A stretch of DNA of 64,000 nt from Fragilaria radians (GCA_900642245.1 CAAAJI010000005.1:386555-450554), one strand, 5' to 3'; counted from the stretch's first letter, positions 12,018 to 25,067 are shown. Program-made: numbers and translations. The notes: generated by a model not told the origin, from the sequence alone.

Positions 12018-12026
12018 AAAAAAGAA

Positions 12027-13354
12027 TGCTGATTGAAGACTTTGATAGCGTCACGTTCTAAATGTCTGTTGGTGTTCAGGACTTTTGAATTCCCAAAGAA
12101 GGCAATCAAACAAAAGAAATGATATGGATAATCATAACCTTCCTATGACAAAAATAAGAAACAGAGACTTGATGTTGACTCCTACCATCACAAATGACTT
12201 GGAAGAATTGAATCTTGCTTCATCTGATGAAAAAACCTCAAACAAATTAAGTGTATACGATCGAAAAAAAGGCCTTCTCAATTAAAATTCATAAAATATT
12301 AAGTCATTTATGTCAGATACAGATTCACAAACTCATTCCATAAATGTATTGATGCTTTAGACCATAGTTGTGGATGCATCATTTTGAGCGATGACAAAAA
12401 AAGCAAGTGGAAATCATGTTCCCATTCTTATTTTCAAAGTTTAAAAGTATAGCAACTATTAGTATAAATTGCAATTCTATATTGACAGAATTAAACCCTT
12501 GAAATGGAGTCATAGAAATGATTAAATATGGTAGATTTATTTCACCCAAACAGAGCAACATTGAGAGAGATTTGTCAATATCTTGGGATTTGGAATACCA
12601 CTATCAAACTATGAACTTCTAGCAAAAGATTTGAAAGAAAGAAAAACGGGATCATAGCAGCATCGTTGCATTTTACAAAATGTAGAATGGAATGGCCTTT
12701 ATGTCATTAGGGAAAAATCAAAATACCTCAATCATAACAACCCCTACCTTGTTGTAGCACGGTAAGGCATGTTATAATAAAAGTCTTCGTTGAAATGCTC
12801 CATTTCATTTACGATCCTTTTTTAATTCATATCAACTTAGAACCAGTCGATATGTACAAAATGAGGATTGGACATAAAGCTCGTGAATGTAAAAACAAAG
12901 CTCAACAAAATGATGGGAACTGCAGTAATTCGAATAATGAAGTTGACTGCACTTAGTGTCGTAGATTTTTAATTTTAAAGAGGAATTGATTCAAAGTGAA
13001 GAAGGAAAATAATCGAAACAGACATTACGATACAATCAATCAGGCAGAATTTTGAAGCTAAAAATGGTTTACGATAAAATATAAAGGGTTACAGGATTTT
13101 AGATTTTCCAGGATTTCTTTTTCCTTTTCCTGCGCATTGCTGGTCGTTGAAAATGGCCGTTAATGACTACCAGTAGTGTATCGATGCAATAATCCAAAAA
13201 TGTGCTTTTACGTGCAAAACTACTTTTTGGCATTGCTACTTTATCACTACGACATATTACTAGTAGTTTGTTCCTCAAGGAGTTCTACATTCGGATCCTT
13301 ATTTCCATCTCATTTTGAATTGATTCGATTCCTATTCGAAAGCGCAATCTCAAG
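12027..13354 (+). other. Spacer with a decayed copia gag zinc-knuckle fragment
   Basis: There is no intact gene. Bases 12853-12890 read as a retroviral-type CCHC knuckle (C-x2-C-x4-H-x4-C followed by a basic stretch) that has lost a Cys codon to a stop and has a one-base gap. The surrounding short frames, including 12085-12285, are probably parts of the same dead gag. The last 200 bases form the 5' flank of the gene at 13355. Confidence 0.4.
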
Positions 13355-15937
13355 ATGCAATCACCTGTAGTGAGTGCTCCGCCTCCCAAGAAACTACGTT
13401 CGAATGAGTCCGTCATAGGTCAGTCTCGTGGAAACGGTCCTCCAATGCGCGAACGACCCGCCGATCCTATTGACGATGCTTTGACTCGGCGTCGTAAACA
13501 GCTGCAGGAGCTACGGAGGCAACAAGAAAAATCAGATTTACTTAGCAAAGCTAGGAGTCAATTGAGACCGGAATTTTTGAATGAAACACCAAGTGTGAAT
13601 TCAAATTGGAAACCGGACCTTCGTATTAATACTGGCCCCCCATCTACTACTTCCTCCCCAAAAACTGGAATCCCCCTACCTTTGCCTCAAAATTTTGGAG
13701 TTGCGGGTCTTCGACGAGAGAATGAAGTCCTCCCAACAATGCCAAACCCAACTAACGCTTCCAAGCTGCATTATGAAAGTCTCAAAGTTTCTTCGAATGC
13801 AAATTCGCAAACCCCCATTCGGGGCAGGACTCCTCAAAAGGAAGCGCTTCCAGAAAATGTAACTGCCTCCATGGTATCCAATCATCCCACCTCAACTTTG
13901 TCTGCCACAAGCAATACTTCAGCCGAACGAAAAGCGAATTTTGCTCCTCGAACACCTGAGATAGTTCGGCGACTGAGTTTTGCTCCCACTATTCCCCCGC
14001 CAGAATCACCTACTATCACTGGATCCTCTTTTCCTGTAAGAGATACTTCACCTGTTTCCCAACCTCCTTCCTTAGCACCAGAGGAACCTCAAAGCAAATC
14101 CGATTCTCCCATGCATTTCGAAGCTAAGCCTTCTCTCCTTCAGAAGGCAAATGGTTTGACATCTGCGTCACCCCGGAACAGCAGACCTCAACGACCGCCG
14201 CCAATAACTCCAGCGTTGAAAGATCAACAAATGATCACGACGACTGTCAAGCCTAGCAACCCGAATTCAGCCAATTCCTCTCGTCAGGCGTTTCTCTCGA
14301 CCATGCGAGAATCCGCAGATTCTCCTTCAACAGCGGCAAAACGAAATTCTGAACTAGAACTTATTCGGGAATTGAAAAAAGTTCACCAAGACAAAGAGGA
14401 CGCGTTTCGACAAGTTGTGAGATTACGTGAACAAATTCAGAGGCTGCAGCGTCAAGAAACTCTTCAAGCGAATAAATCCCAAGAATTACAGAGCCTTGTG
14501 GACATTGCTAACCGTAACGGAGATCAAGCAGCCTTGCAATGGGCAAGAGAACAGGCAGCCGTTTCTACAACTTCCAAGAGTATTTATCCTAAGGTTAGTG
14601 TCCATATTTCCAAAACTGGTATATCTTTTTCTTCTTAACTGATTCTAATTTCTTGCCAGTCTCCTTTGAGTTCATTCGGACGCACTGCAAGTCCCAGTCG
14701 TCGAGCTATGTCAGGTGCAATGGGCCCAGCTCTTCGTAAACGTGTTACAACTCCTCATCCCAAACGTTCACTTACTAATGGAGAGGAATTCAAACTTTTG
14801 GCTAAGGCCACCGAGACCAATCCTGATGAATTCGACTCAGAAGTTGCAACTTATTTCGTTAGGAGGCCTTATGTTGCCACAAATGATGATCTATGGAAAG
14901 AAGTTGGATTGCGTTCGAAAGAAGAATATCAAGCCTCCGCTGATGTTGGAAAGCCATCAACGCTTGAGATAGCTGCCAAAATCAAAGCAGATAATAGTAC
15001 ATTACTGTTAAGTGGTAACTGCAACGTCAGACACAAGAAACTAGGATCCACAAAATGGAGGATCTTTGAAGATATAGATGAAATGGACAAACCGCTTGGA
15101 TCTGTTATGTTCATTGATCAGCAAGCAAACGAAGGAGAATATTGGCTAGGTGAGTCCTCAATTTTATCCAACTCGTATGGATATTCTTGTCTTAACTTTC
15201 TTTGTTATATAGATGAAATATACGAGGAGGCTATGTCGACACGCGATACGTATTGTGCTTCCTTAATTGCCACTGCATCGGCACTCAAGATGTCATTACT
15301 TGAAAATCAAATCTCGACACCCGATAATAATGTAGTCTATGTGCCAAATCTAGAAGTTCCTGTCCTGACAACTCCGGTATCGCAAACGGTTGAAATGCAG
15401 CCAACATTTGATTCAAAAGTCCATATGGAGCCGCAGTCCCTAGCCCAGACGTCCATCCTAGTAGCAGAAGTGGCACCGGCTTTGCATCACCCTCTTGTTG
15501 AGCCTCACAATCCTTTGGACATGAGAAGTGAACCAGAGTCTGCTTCACCTATCAAGACTTTCTCTATGGAGTCATCTCAATCTCACAACAATTCAGAGGA
15601 AAAAATCTCTTCTAATGATCCTGTGAAATCTCTGGCTCTTAGTGCTTCCGACTTAGTTCCAACGCCCGAAAAGCCAAAAATGGTTCCAATGCCGAGCGAT
15701 GATGACGGTGCATCTGATGTTCTATCTGTATTACTGGGATTTGTTTTCCTTGCTGCCTTCAGAGTATTTTATTTCCTTTTCATCAAATTACCGTTTCGGC
15801 TACTTATTTTAACCTCAATGGCTTCAATTGGTGGCGCTTTAATATCGCTCATGTGGTTGTATCTCGCTGACGATAACACTGCGTCATCGCTTGGAGCCGG
15901 CTTGGGTTACGGATTCAACCGTCCCGGAATTGAGTGA
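13355..15937 (+). CDS. Coiled-coil protein with C-terminal membrane helices, unknown function
   Basis: Three exons: 13355-14593, 14660-15149 and 15213-15937, about 817 residues. The first ~310 residues are Pro/Ser/Thr-rich and low in complexity, with a basic helix 'RRRKQLQELRRQQEKSDLL' near residue 45. Residues about 330-385 form a coiled coil ('ELELIRELKKVHQDKEDAF', 'VVRLREQIQRLQRQE'). The middle has a folded region with 'TYFVRRPYVATNDDLWKEVG' and 'WRIFEDIDEMDKPLGSVMFI'. Two hydrophobic segments lie close to the C-terminus ('SVLLGFVFLAAFRVFYFLF' and 'ILTSMASIGGALISLMWLYL'), so it is probably tail-anchored with most of the protein in the cytosol. I recognise no family. The 63-base second intron has no in-frame stop, so its retention would be translatable. 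Confidence 0.82.
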
Positions 15938-17494
15938 TCCACCTAATTTGAACGACAATGTATTGTTTTCAAGATTTAGTGACGCTTCATTCACAATTGA
16001 TTTCCTACTTTTTTACCAAATCGACAAGAGTCGATTGAGCGGGCCTTGAGGATATCACTATTGTTTACATTGAATTCGCATCAATATTACACCGTAAGTG
16101 TAAATTTAAATCTTGTACACAATATGGATATCAAAATTAGGTATTTTCAGAAGATATTATAGTCTGAGAAAAGCGGCAATCGCAATTTTAGCTACTTTTT
16201 GGTTTTTCATGTGAGCCTGGAAAAGGTCAAATCCGCAGAGTGTTTACCAAGAGATAGGTACACTGTCAGAATTCAAAGATTAGATTAGCACATTTAGCTT
16301 CACTCTTTTTATTGGTGATGTCTCTTGTCTTGATGATGGAGAAGAGATATGCAATCCCAAGGAAATAATTTCATTTTTCTATACTAAAGAATCGTGTTTC
16401 CAGCACAAGGAGTAGAAAACTTTTGATCAATTTTTCCCATGACGCTTGATCTCTAACCTCCTATTGATGACGCATATACTTTTGTATGCTGTGTCATCAT
16501 GGCTCCAATAAGCTAAAACATTGTGATACCCTATGCATGTTGAATGAGAATATCCTGATTGTTGTAAGGTATATGTGTTGTATAGCCCATGCATTAGAGC
16601 AAAGACAATAATCAATTGGATTACTATTTTCTATTTTTTTCCTACCCTAAACAACCTGAGCATATTGATAAATAATACCTCAAATTGGGCGATAAAGGTA
16701 GTTCTTGGTTTTGCTATTGTGTCATGATTGTCACACATGTTTTAATCTTGGTGTGGACTTAATCCTATCGCCAAAGGCCATAAAGTAATGTCAAGAATAT
16801 TACACTTTTGGAATAAAAAAAATGTTTGTGTCACATTATTTTGTGGATAAACCAATCTCAAAATACCCAGTATGCTAGAAGTCAAGATGTGGCATCCTTG
16901 ACAAGAATCAACGTTCCTGGGAATCATACATATCCTTCAAAATTCTAAGTGGATTAAAGGCCTGTCAACAATTGGATCAGTTCATGATTGCACAGCTCGC
17001 TCCATGTTGAGAGGTTCAGACTTATCAATTATACTTTGACAATATCCATGGTGATGGGACAAAATAGAATTGTACAAAGCCGTTGAGCAGCCTTCCTTAT
17101 TGCATTATGATGAGTCTTCAACACCTGGGTCCTTCTAAATGTCATGGTGATCACTACTCTTAGGAAAGAACCTCGATTCCATCTTGAAAGATTTATACTG
17201 CTTAATGAAGGGCATTGTACAATTGTTGATAGAAAGATATCCCTTTATTGAATCCATCTAGTTAATTGGTAGTGGTAACGTGCATGTGAAAAAATTTAAT
17301 ATAAATTATGGCAAGCAATCAGGAAAAGCTAGGAGTAGGGAGGAGGGAAAATTTCGAAATTTTATATTTGAATCTTAGTTCTAGACCTAATTTTTAATTT
17401 ACAACTTAATGTGAAGAAGTTTTCTAACAAGTTTCAGCGTCATATATTTCTTGTTTCAGGTTGAGTTTGTTTACAGTTTCTGAACTGTTGGCGC
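15938..17494. other. No gene seen
   Basis: AT-rich sequence with only short, unsupported open frames. No tRNA-like fold or repeat array was noticed. Confidence 0.5.
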
Positions 17495-18189
17495 ATGAGT
17501 GATGTGAGTGCTCTTTGCGTTCTATCTCTTTATACAAAAAGGATGAATTACCGATCTGGAGTGAGAAGTCCTTTGCAAATCTGCACGGTCTCGGTTCAAG
17601 GACATTTTGTTGCGAAAGGCAAGATTCCCAAATCAGAGGATTTGCAGATGATTATAGTGGAGAAAATCATTGGGAGCAAAGATGACTCAGTTGAAATCAT
17701 TGAAGCTGATGAAGCTAATGAGAAAGCTGCAGAGGTCAAGAGAAAGCCTATTAGGATGAAAGGTTGTGCAAAACACAGAAATTGACACATTGGTTTAATC
17801 CAGATGCTTCAAGAGTCGTTGAAGGCATTGATCCAGGAGGGGTTGCGATTGGCTGTTTGATCTACAAAGTTAAGAAGAATGACATTTTTAGGGCTACATT
17901 GATGGCTTGCAGGTACAGTCAAGACTTGGCTTTTATTTCACCCAGAGGGATGCTCCATTCATCCAATATGATGGCTTTCTATGTTGACATGCGTTTAACA
18001 ATTAGGACAGAAGATGGCATTCAACAAGTCATTGAAGATCTTAAGAAGCAGAACTTTGAACTAAAGATTGAACAAGATTAAACGGATTACCTCACATGTT
18101 ACATTTAGATGGAGAAAGAGAAGGGTCCTGCACAGATGATGCAACCACATTTGCAAGAATTTGAAATTGAAGTGTGTTGGTGAGGCCAT
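17495..18189 (+). mobile_element. Decayed Ty1/copia reverse transcriptase fragment
   Basis: The frame 17764-18081 and its continuation read like the end of a copia RT domain. Examples are 'GVAIGCLIYKVKKNDIFRAT', 'CRYSQDLAFISPRGMLHSSN' and 'AFYVDMRLTI', where an active RT has YVDD, followed by a helix like 'GIQQVIEDLKKQNFELKIEQ'. The next words, 'DYLTCYI' and 'QPHLQEF', fit the conserved copia sequence after the palm, but stops interrupt them. The fragment is cut by the assembly gap. The lost catalytic Asp and the internal stops show it is dead. Confidence 0.6.
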
Positions 18190-19070
18190 NNNNNNNNNNN
18201 NNNNNNNNNNNNNNNNNNNNNNNNNNNNNNNNNNNNNNNNNNNNNNNNNNNNNNNNNNNNNNNNNNNNNNNNNNNNNNNNNNNNNNNNNNNNNNNNNNNN
18301 NNNNNNNNNNNNNNNNNNNNNNNNNNNNNNNNNNNNNNNNNNNNNNNNNNNNNNNNNNNNNNNNNNNNNNNNNNNNNNNNNNNNNNNNNNNNNNNNNNNN
18401 NNNNNNNNNNNNNNNNNNNNNNNNNNNNNNNNNNNNNNNNNNNNNNNNNNNNNNNNNNNNNNNNNNNNNNNNNNNNNNNNNNNNNNNNNNNNNNNNNNNN
18501 NNNNNNNNNNNNNNNNNNNNNNNNNNNNNNNNNNNNNNNNNNNNNNNNNNNNNNNNNNNNNNNNNNNNNNNNNNNNNNNNNNNNNNNNNNNNNNNNNNNN
18601 NNNNNNNNNNNNNNNNNNNNNNNNNNNNNNNNNNNNNNNNNNNNNNNNNNNNNNNNNNNNNNNNNNNNNNNNNNNNNNNNNNNNNNNNNNNNNNNNNNNN
18701 NNNNNNNNNNNNNNNNNNNNNNNNNNNNNNNNNNNNNNNNNNNNNNNNNNNNNNNNNNNNNNNNNNNNNNNNNNNNNNNNNNNNNNNNNNNNNNNNNNNN
18801 NNNNNNNNNNNNNNNNNNNNNNNNNNNNNNNNNNNNNNNNNNNNNNNNNNNNNNNNNNNNNNNNNNNNNNNNNNNNNNNNNNNNNNNNNNNNNNNNNNNN
18901 NNNNNNNNNNNNNNNNNNNNNNNNNNNNNNNNNNNNNNNNNNNNNNNNNNNNNNNNNNNNNNNNNNNNNNNNNNNNNNNNNNNNNNNNNNNNNNNNNNNN
19001 NNNNNNNNNNNNNNNNNNNNNNNNNNNNNNNNNNNNNNNNNNNNNNNNNNNNNNNNNNNNNNNNNNNNNN
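18190..19070. other. Assembly gap (run of N)
   Basis: 881 undetermined bases. The copia relic enters the gap from the left; the unique eS12 gene flank follows on the right. Any open frame spanning it is an artefact. Confidence 1.
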
Positions 19071-19492
19071 ATTCAATTGTATTCAGTTGAAGATTCTTCA
19101 TTTTGAGGATACCACAAACCGCATAACGTTTGATTAACTAGCTTAACAAAAGACTGGATGCAGAGGTTCTGGAAAGGCTGTATAACTATCTCCTGAAAGT
19201 GGCTCAGGTAAGAGAAATTGAAGCTTCAATACAGAGAGAGAAAGCTGTTCCTATAGGAAAACAATTTGTTATCTTTGCTACTACCGGTAGTAGCCTGTGT
19301 ACCATGAGAAATATTGGTATAGATGTTTGAACTCTCGAGTAATGCAGTTCCATACCCTACCAGTACTCCAAGTAAGCAGTAAACAATTTCGTAGGAGACC
19401 AATCAACACACCGTCGCATTCGAAGAACCTACTAAAAACGAAGTAGTGTGAGAGTCACCTTCCTTCATTTAGCGCTTAGATAAAGAATAAAG

Positions 19493-20013
19493 ATGGCTGA
19501 CGATTCCCCAGTAGATGATGTACCTTCCGAAGAGGAGGTTGAAGAAGAGGAAACTGAAATGAGTGTCCTCGAAGCATTGAAAGTGGTAAGTTGGATGTCA
19601 AAGTCTGAAAGATTTGCTCCAATACTTGGTATATCCTCTAAACCTTGATACTTGATTGCAAGTAGGTGCTGAAAAAAGCCATGGTTCACGATGGACTCCG
19701 AAAGGGACTTCATGAATGTGCCAAGGCATTGGATTGTCGTTCAGCCAGACTCTGCTGCCTTGCCAAGGATTGCGAGAATGAAGAATACAAAAAGCTCATT
19801 CGTGCCCTCTGTAACGAGGGAGAAGTTCACGTTGTGATGGTTGAAACGGGCAAAGAATTGGGTGCCTACTGTGGCTTGGCCAAACTGAATGATGATGGCA
19901 CTGTCAAGAAGGCTGTTCGTACTTCTTGCGCAGTTATCACCGACTTTGGGGAGGAGAGCCGCGCCTTGAACGTCCTTCTTGATTTCCTGCAGAAACAAGC
20001 TAATCAGTCTTAA
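19493..20013 (+). CDS. RPS12: 40S ribosomal protein eS12
   Basis: Two exons, 19493-19585 and 19666-20013, with a GTAAGT donor and AG acceptor; 146 residues. An acidic N-terminus ('EEEVEEEETEMSVLEAL') leads into the L7Ae-fold core: 'GLRKGLHECAKALDCRSARL', 'CCLAKDCENEEYKKLIRALC', 'GKELGAYCGLAKLNDDG' and 'SCAVITDFGEES'. These are diagnostic of eukaryotic S12 and place it in the beak of the small subunit. The human protein is 132 residues; the extra length is the acidic N-terminus. The gene converges on eIF6 with 158 bp between the stops. Confidence 0.97.
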
Positions 20014-20171
20014 AAATTAATTTAACACTGAAATCGCATTCTACTATCTTTAATTTTAGCAACTGTTGTTGTGACCTTCAAAATCTTTTTCATTGGTTGT
20101 CTAAGAACAAATTTTAAAGCAATAATCTGTACTACAATGTAGAAGACAGCTTTTAATTTTGTACTGAGTGT

Positions 20172-21057
20172 TTAAGATAATTGATCAATGAGCGAAGATC
20201 TTAGCGAAGTAACAATCGAAGATTGGTGATGTTGTTGACCGCGGCCTGCAAGCTTAAAGATTTTCTCCACTACCTGAATTTCAGTTCCAGTGGTGTCAAG
20301 ACCACAGAAGGCGCTCCAGTCATTCGCCACTAATCCCCCGCCTAAGACATCTGAACCGCGATTAATTGTTCCAGCAACAAGAGGTACTTGTAATAAACTT
20401 GAAAGTTCCTCAATATCTTCTGCAGTTGTTCTGGGATGAACCATACCGCCTTGATTTGTAAACTTACTATACGATCCTACCAAAGCTTGACCACCAACTG
20501 TTTGTCGAAAGACTTCTACACCCAGGACATCCGCAATCACATCTTCGGTTTCACGGTCAATGTCAGGATGGACTAGGGCCACATGATCATTAGTGCAGAT
20601 AATGTTCCCCAAAGCAGAGAGTCTTTCCTCAATACGTTGCACAACGACATGATCAGGAAGAGAATTTCGTAAGTGCTGTAATTCTAAATCAGTAGTCGTG
20701 TTGGGGACCAAGAGACCACGACGATTCCCGACCGTAGTACGACCGACGAAACGACATCCCGCAATAGTGGCATGAATGACAGGAATGTGATCCCCTAACT
20801 CAGCTTCAAATACAGAGTAGAAGTTTTCGGATCCTCCAATTCCTAGTTACATATTTAGAAATTAAGTTGAGAGTTACTTTTTCAGACAGGGAGAGGAATG
20901 ATGACAAACCTCTGAATAACATTTATTCAGAAGATATTATTGCGATGATCGCTAGGATAGCAAAGGGAACAAACGTACCTGTCAAGCAATAGGAATTCGT
21001 AAGGGCGGCGAAGACACCGATTTCATTCGAATTTTCATGAGCGCAGCGAGTAGCCAT
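20172..21057 (-). CDS. EIF6: Eukaryotic translation initiation factor 6 (ribosome anti-association factor)
   Basis: Exon 1 (21057-20979) starts 'MATRCAHENSNEIGVFAALT' and exon 2 (20842-20172) resumes with 'GIGGSENFYSVFEAELGDHI', a perfect eIF6 junction. The product is 249 residues, close to the usual 245. Later motifs include 'GCRFVGRTTVGNRRGLLVP', 'NDHVALVHPDIDRETEDVI' and 'NQGGMVHPRTTAEDIEELSS', matching the repeated pentein units. eIF6 binds the 60S subunit, assists its maturation and blocks premature joining to 40S. It lies tail to tail with the ribosomal protein eS12 gene. No disruption is visible. Confidence 0.97.
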
Positions 21058-24000
21058 ATTGCACCGGTTATTATAAGATTAGTCAATCTCAATGTCCGAG
21101 GAAGGACGAATCAAAAAGAACAAATGTTTCAACAAAAGTATGGTATTTTATCTTCATCCGTTTCATTCTGAATGGTTATGACTGTACCTCTCGTCTATCA
21201 GTCGTCTCGGATTTACGCTACTGGGCGATGCATTACTGTTTGTCAGCAAATTGGTAGATACTCACACACGCCTAATCAATGTATTGAGGATTTCAACGTA
21301 CTCATATCCAATCGTTTCCTTGTTCATGCTGCTATATGTTTCTAGTTTACGGAAGGAACTTTAATCGACCCTTCTCCCCCGTAACTCACATTCATTTGCC
21401 TTTTCACGAAGAATTCGGTTTTGATCAATCAGGTACGCAGAAAGAGAAAGGGTATGAAAAAGAGATGATGAGATTGGAGTTCGCAAAATAAATCTTTGAA
21501 GTGATATATTTTGTTCTATGCTGAAAAAATATCATTAAAAGTTTATGACCTTAGCAAGATTCTCTAGAATTCATTCTTTAATTCAACCCATATCAATCAG
21601 TCATTGTAAAGAGTGAGAGTGTAGTATCTTTACCTAAGTTGTTATCTTGATCTTGGAAAGCAGTGCAAACGAGGAATCTGAAAAATCATCGAAATATGTC
21701 AAGGGAATCAAAATGACCAGATAATGTGCTACTGTTGGGAATAGATGATTTATTACTCAGAATGTGTCTTTTTTCATAAAAATTTCATGTAATCACAATA
21801 AGGGACAACTCCGACGACGGTTCACCGACACTTCTCATAGATGCATCGAATTATGCAAATAATAGGCTATGGGAGTACCTGACTAATGATCAGATGCATC
21901 AATGAAAATATGCAATATAGGTAAGATAGAAGGACCTTAGCTCCAACAACTTGCTTGATAATTATAACCTTTTAATGGCTGAAAGGCGTTCAAACTTGAC
22001 TTTGCTTGAAACAAGGCACAGATTCCCAAAAGACATTTAAAAATACAAGTTTTGTTGCCACCATTGAACCCACCACTTCGTGAGGTTCCAAAAGGTGATT
22101 GGTTTTATCCCAGGCGCTTGAAATAACGCTGTTGTGAGGTATTAGATCCTAGAAAGGGAGAGCAAGTGAAGCTCTTGAAGATGGAGTTGATGCCCCTCGG
22201 ACAATTGAGAAATCTAAGTTCATGTGTTGTAGGATTTCTCGATAGAAAGTTACGTTAGAGTACTGCGTGAAAAACAAAGCGGGCAAAACCAAATGGTTAC
22301 CATTGCACAAAATCAATGAACTGTTGTAATCGCAGGGGATAGCAGTTGATCCTCTCCAATGCATAAATGCCCTTTCTGAGTGTCTGGGATATTTCTTCTA
22401 AAATCTCAAGAACGTCTTCTTAATAAGACTCCTCAATGTTTGCTTCAAGTATGTGTTAAGATCATTGAGCATCTCTACAAGCTGCTGAACTGTAGGTTTA
22501 TGACCGATAAGCAAACCTGACGTCATGTTAATCTTTTGCACGCAGACAGAAGTTTCGTAAATCCGTGGAATTTGTTGACTGGATGAAGAATTCCAACTTG
22601 ATGTGGTCCAACATATCCACTTATGAACTCTATCCCTTGTCCACCTTCTGCTCTATGTGAGAATTGAGATAGAAAAATTATGTCCTATTTTAAGGAAATT
22701 ATGAAAAACTACTCTTGTTTTCTAATCGTGAAAGATTGAAGTCTTGACTGACTAATTTTTCATTATGATAATATATATTTAGATCAGTCTTTTATTTATT
22801 GTCTCTTGGCTATGCCAGCTTGTCAAATATCTTTTGACTTCTCTTTATTTAGAGATAAACATATTAATTATAAAAAGGTTCGTGAAACACATGTGATTTG
22901 TTACCACCTAAATTTTAGAGACCTTTGATTAGTATCATCTAAAATTTGCGACAGAAAAAACTGCAAATATTAATATTGTCATTTGTTGTTTTTAGATGTG
23001 CTAATATATCTGATATGTTTATCATCTAGATAAGCATGTACTAGCAACACTGGACGTCTCCAAATGTTGGTACAAAATAACATCTCTTGAATTAATCTCT
23101 TTTATTGATTCATTCGGTGTGTTTAACTTATCTTCTAGGATTGTAGAAGATAGTACACCTTCTGCAACATAGAAGCGAATTAGATAGCTCTTTTTTGCAC
23201 ACACACGGAAGCACGCCGACCGGTTCAATACAGTGACTCTTTGAAATCTTCCTTGTAGCTAAAGAAAGCGCCAGCGTATTTCTCTATGCACAGAGGGCAC
23301 GAGGAGAAATCAAGTCTATTTCAGACTATTTATAGATTGATTATTGCCCCTAAGTTCATTACTCTTTACAGATATAGTAATTTGAATTGTATTCATACAT
23401 CCAGTCATGGCAAACGTCTGGGAATATAGAAGGTATAGTTCATATATCAATCTGAGATAACTCCATCATCTTTTCGTCATTGGGACATACGTATAAATCT
23501 GAAATTACATTAAGTTAAGGAAAGAAGGAGAAGGAGCTGAAATTTGAATGAGGGTATAGGGTGTAAGGTAAATCTTTATGCAAATTGAGCCTAGGAGGAA
23601 GTAGATATTTTTTAAATTTATGTTAATCTTGGTAGAATAGGAAGAAAACAAGATTTTTATTAGGCATTCTTGTTCGGGTTGATGTTGGAAGTACGTTTAC
23701 TGTCTAGTGATCTGATTATTGTTCTACATTATTATTTTTGGCAAAAGGAAATTTCATATAATTATCGCGCGGGATATTCTAAGCAAGACATAATGGAATT
23801 GTAGACATAATTTCTTGAGATACGAGAATAATAAATGACAATATTATGCGTGCATTCCCAAAAAGATGAAGAAGGGTAGAAAGGAAAATGTGAATCATAG
23901 TCTTTAGTCAGCCGGGGGGCACATTCAATCATATTTTAACAAAAGAAGAGAACGAGGAATATGTTTCAAGCCTTTTCCCAGAAGCGTGAAGCAACAGTGG

Positions 24001-24410
24001 TACATTTATATTGTATGATTCGTGGAAACTGTGCATCTACAGCTAGAGTGAAACTTTGTCACGAACCATTACATCACAACAAAACATAGAAGATCAAGAG
24101 ATGAGCTTGAATTGAGAAATTTAGCAGCTTCTTTTTGGGTACCAAGGTACAAGCATTAACACAATATCTGGACTGGTCATATTACGGGTGTAACTGGACA
24201 GAATGAGAAACGAGTGATTTGACCGTATTCATTCACGAAGATCGAATAAAACGCTCATTAGAGACTTGTAGAACTCGCAAAACGATAGGGGATTACCGTA
24301 GCTCATTTGCATAGGGAAGATCTTCATCAAAATATGGCGCGGCTCAAAAATTTAAGTTTTTTTGCTAGCTAGAATTTCAACGTCGTAATTCGACTGCTCA
24401 TATTTGAATC
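21058..24410. other. Long gene-poor stretch
   Basis: More than 3 kb without a supported gene, RNA gene or recognised mobile element. The first 300 bases presumably carry the eIF6 promoter. Short minus-strand frames at 22149-22364 and 23022-23228 have no recognisable domain. Confidence 0.45.
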
Positions 24411-25067
24411 ATGTTGAGAGCTAGAAAGGAACAGAAAGGCACTTCTGTGGCCAGGTTGGAAGCTCAAGGCACAGAGACAAAGAACTACACAATAGAAGAT
24501 GTGGTCAGATTGGTAAGTATTTCATTTCCAGGGGTTAGCGCAAAGATTGACATTGTGGATGGCAGAACTCGCGGAAGAAATTAATTTTGCCCGTGATATC
24601 AATTTCCCCCCTACGCCTATTTTGTACTAACTAAATTTATCGCATTATCGACATCATACAAAAAACACAGCTTAACCCAGCCTCTTTTGCCTTGTTATGG
24701 GATTCCATGGGAGTAGATGTCCTCCTTATCCTTTCAAGAACAAAACCCACGCATCTATCCAACCGTCTCATCCATCTCAAATTGCAGACCTTATAATTTC
24801 AATTGAGGATAACCTTTCTTTTGATGACATTTACATATCATTCATCCATCCTTGCTTGCCATTATCAAAGTACACACTTAGATTTGGATCCAATTAGAAA
24901 GCTTTTTTGCAGTTTAATCTGCTCATCAAATCTGAGAATTTCATCATTTTTAACAAGGGTTAACATAATCCCTTCAATATTCATTTCAGGTCCTATTTTC
25001 AGCAAAAACTCACAATGAAGGAATTGAATATTACACTTGGGAGGTGAAGTTCCATTGGTTCTCTTGA
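24411..25067 (+). CDS. Possible small two-exon gene, unknown
   Basis: ATG 24411 opens a 34-codon stretch of coding-like composition that ends exactly at a GTAAGT donor (24513). A candidate acceptor (TTTCAG, ending 24989) would continue the frame with 'VLFSAKTHNEGIEYYTWEVK' to a stop at 25067, giving about 59 residues. No homologue is recognised, and the 477-base intron would be long for this window. This is weak evidence. Confidence 0.22.

Larger units (their letters stand above)
9954..12026 (-). mobile_element. MULE (Mutator-like) DNA transposon with TIRs and 9-bp TSD
   Basis: The element body is 9963-12017 (about 2.05 kb). Its ends are terminal inverted repeats of about 77 bp: 9963-10040 starts GGGGAATTTACAAAAATCGT, and the reverse complement of 11941-12017 starts GGGGAATTTACAAAAATTGT. 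The TIRs differ at only a few positions. Both sides are flanked by the identical 9-mer AAAAAAGAA (9954-9962 and 12018-12026). A 9-bp target duplication is the hallmark of Mutator-type insertion. The element encodes one transposase with a single frameshift and nothing else. The near-identical ends and perfect duplication indicate a recent insertion. Confidence 0.93.

Noticed and set aside
18061..19106. Four long open frames on both strands across 18061-19106
   Set aside because: They consist almost entirely of undetermined bases in the assembly gap.
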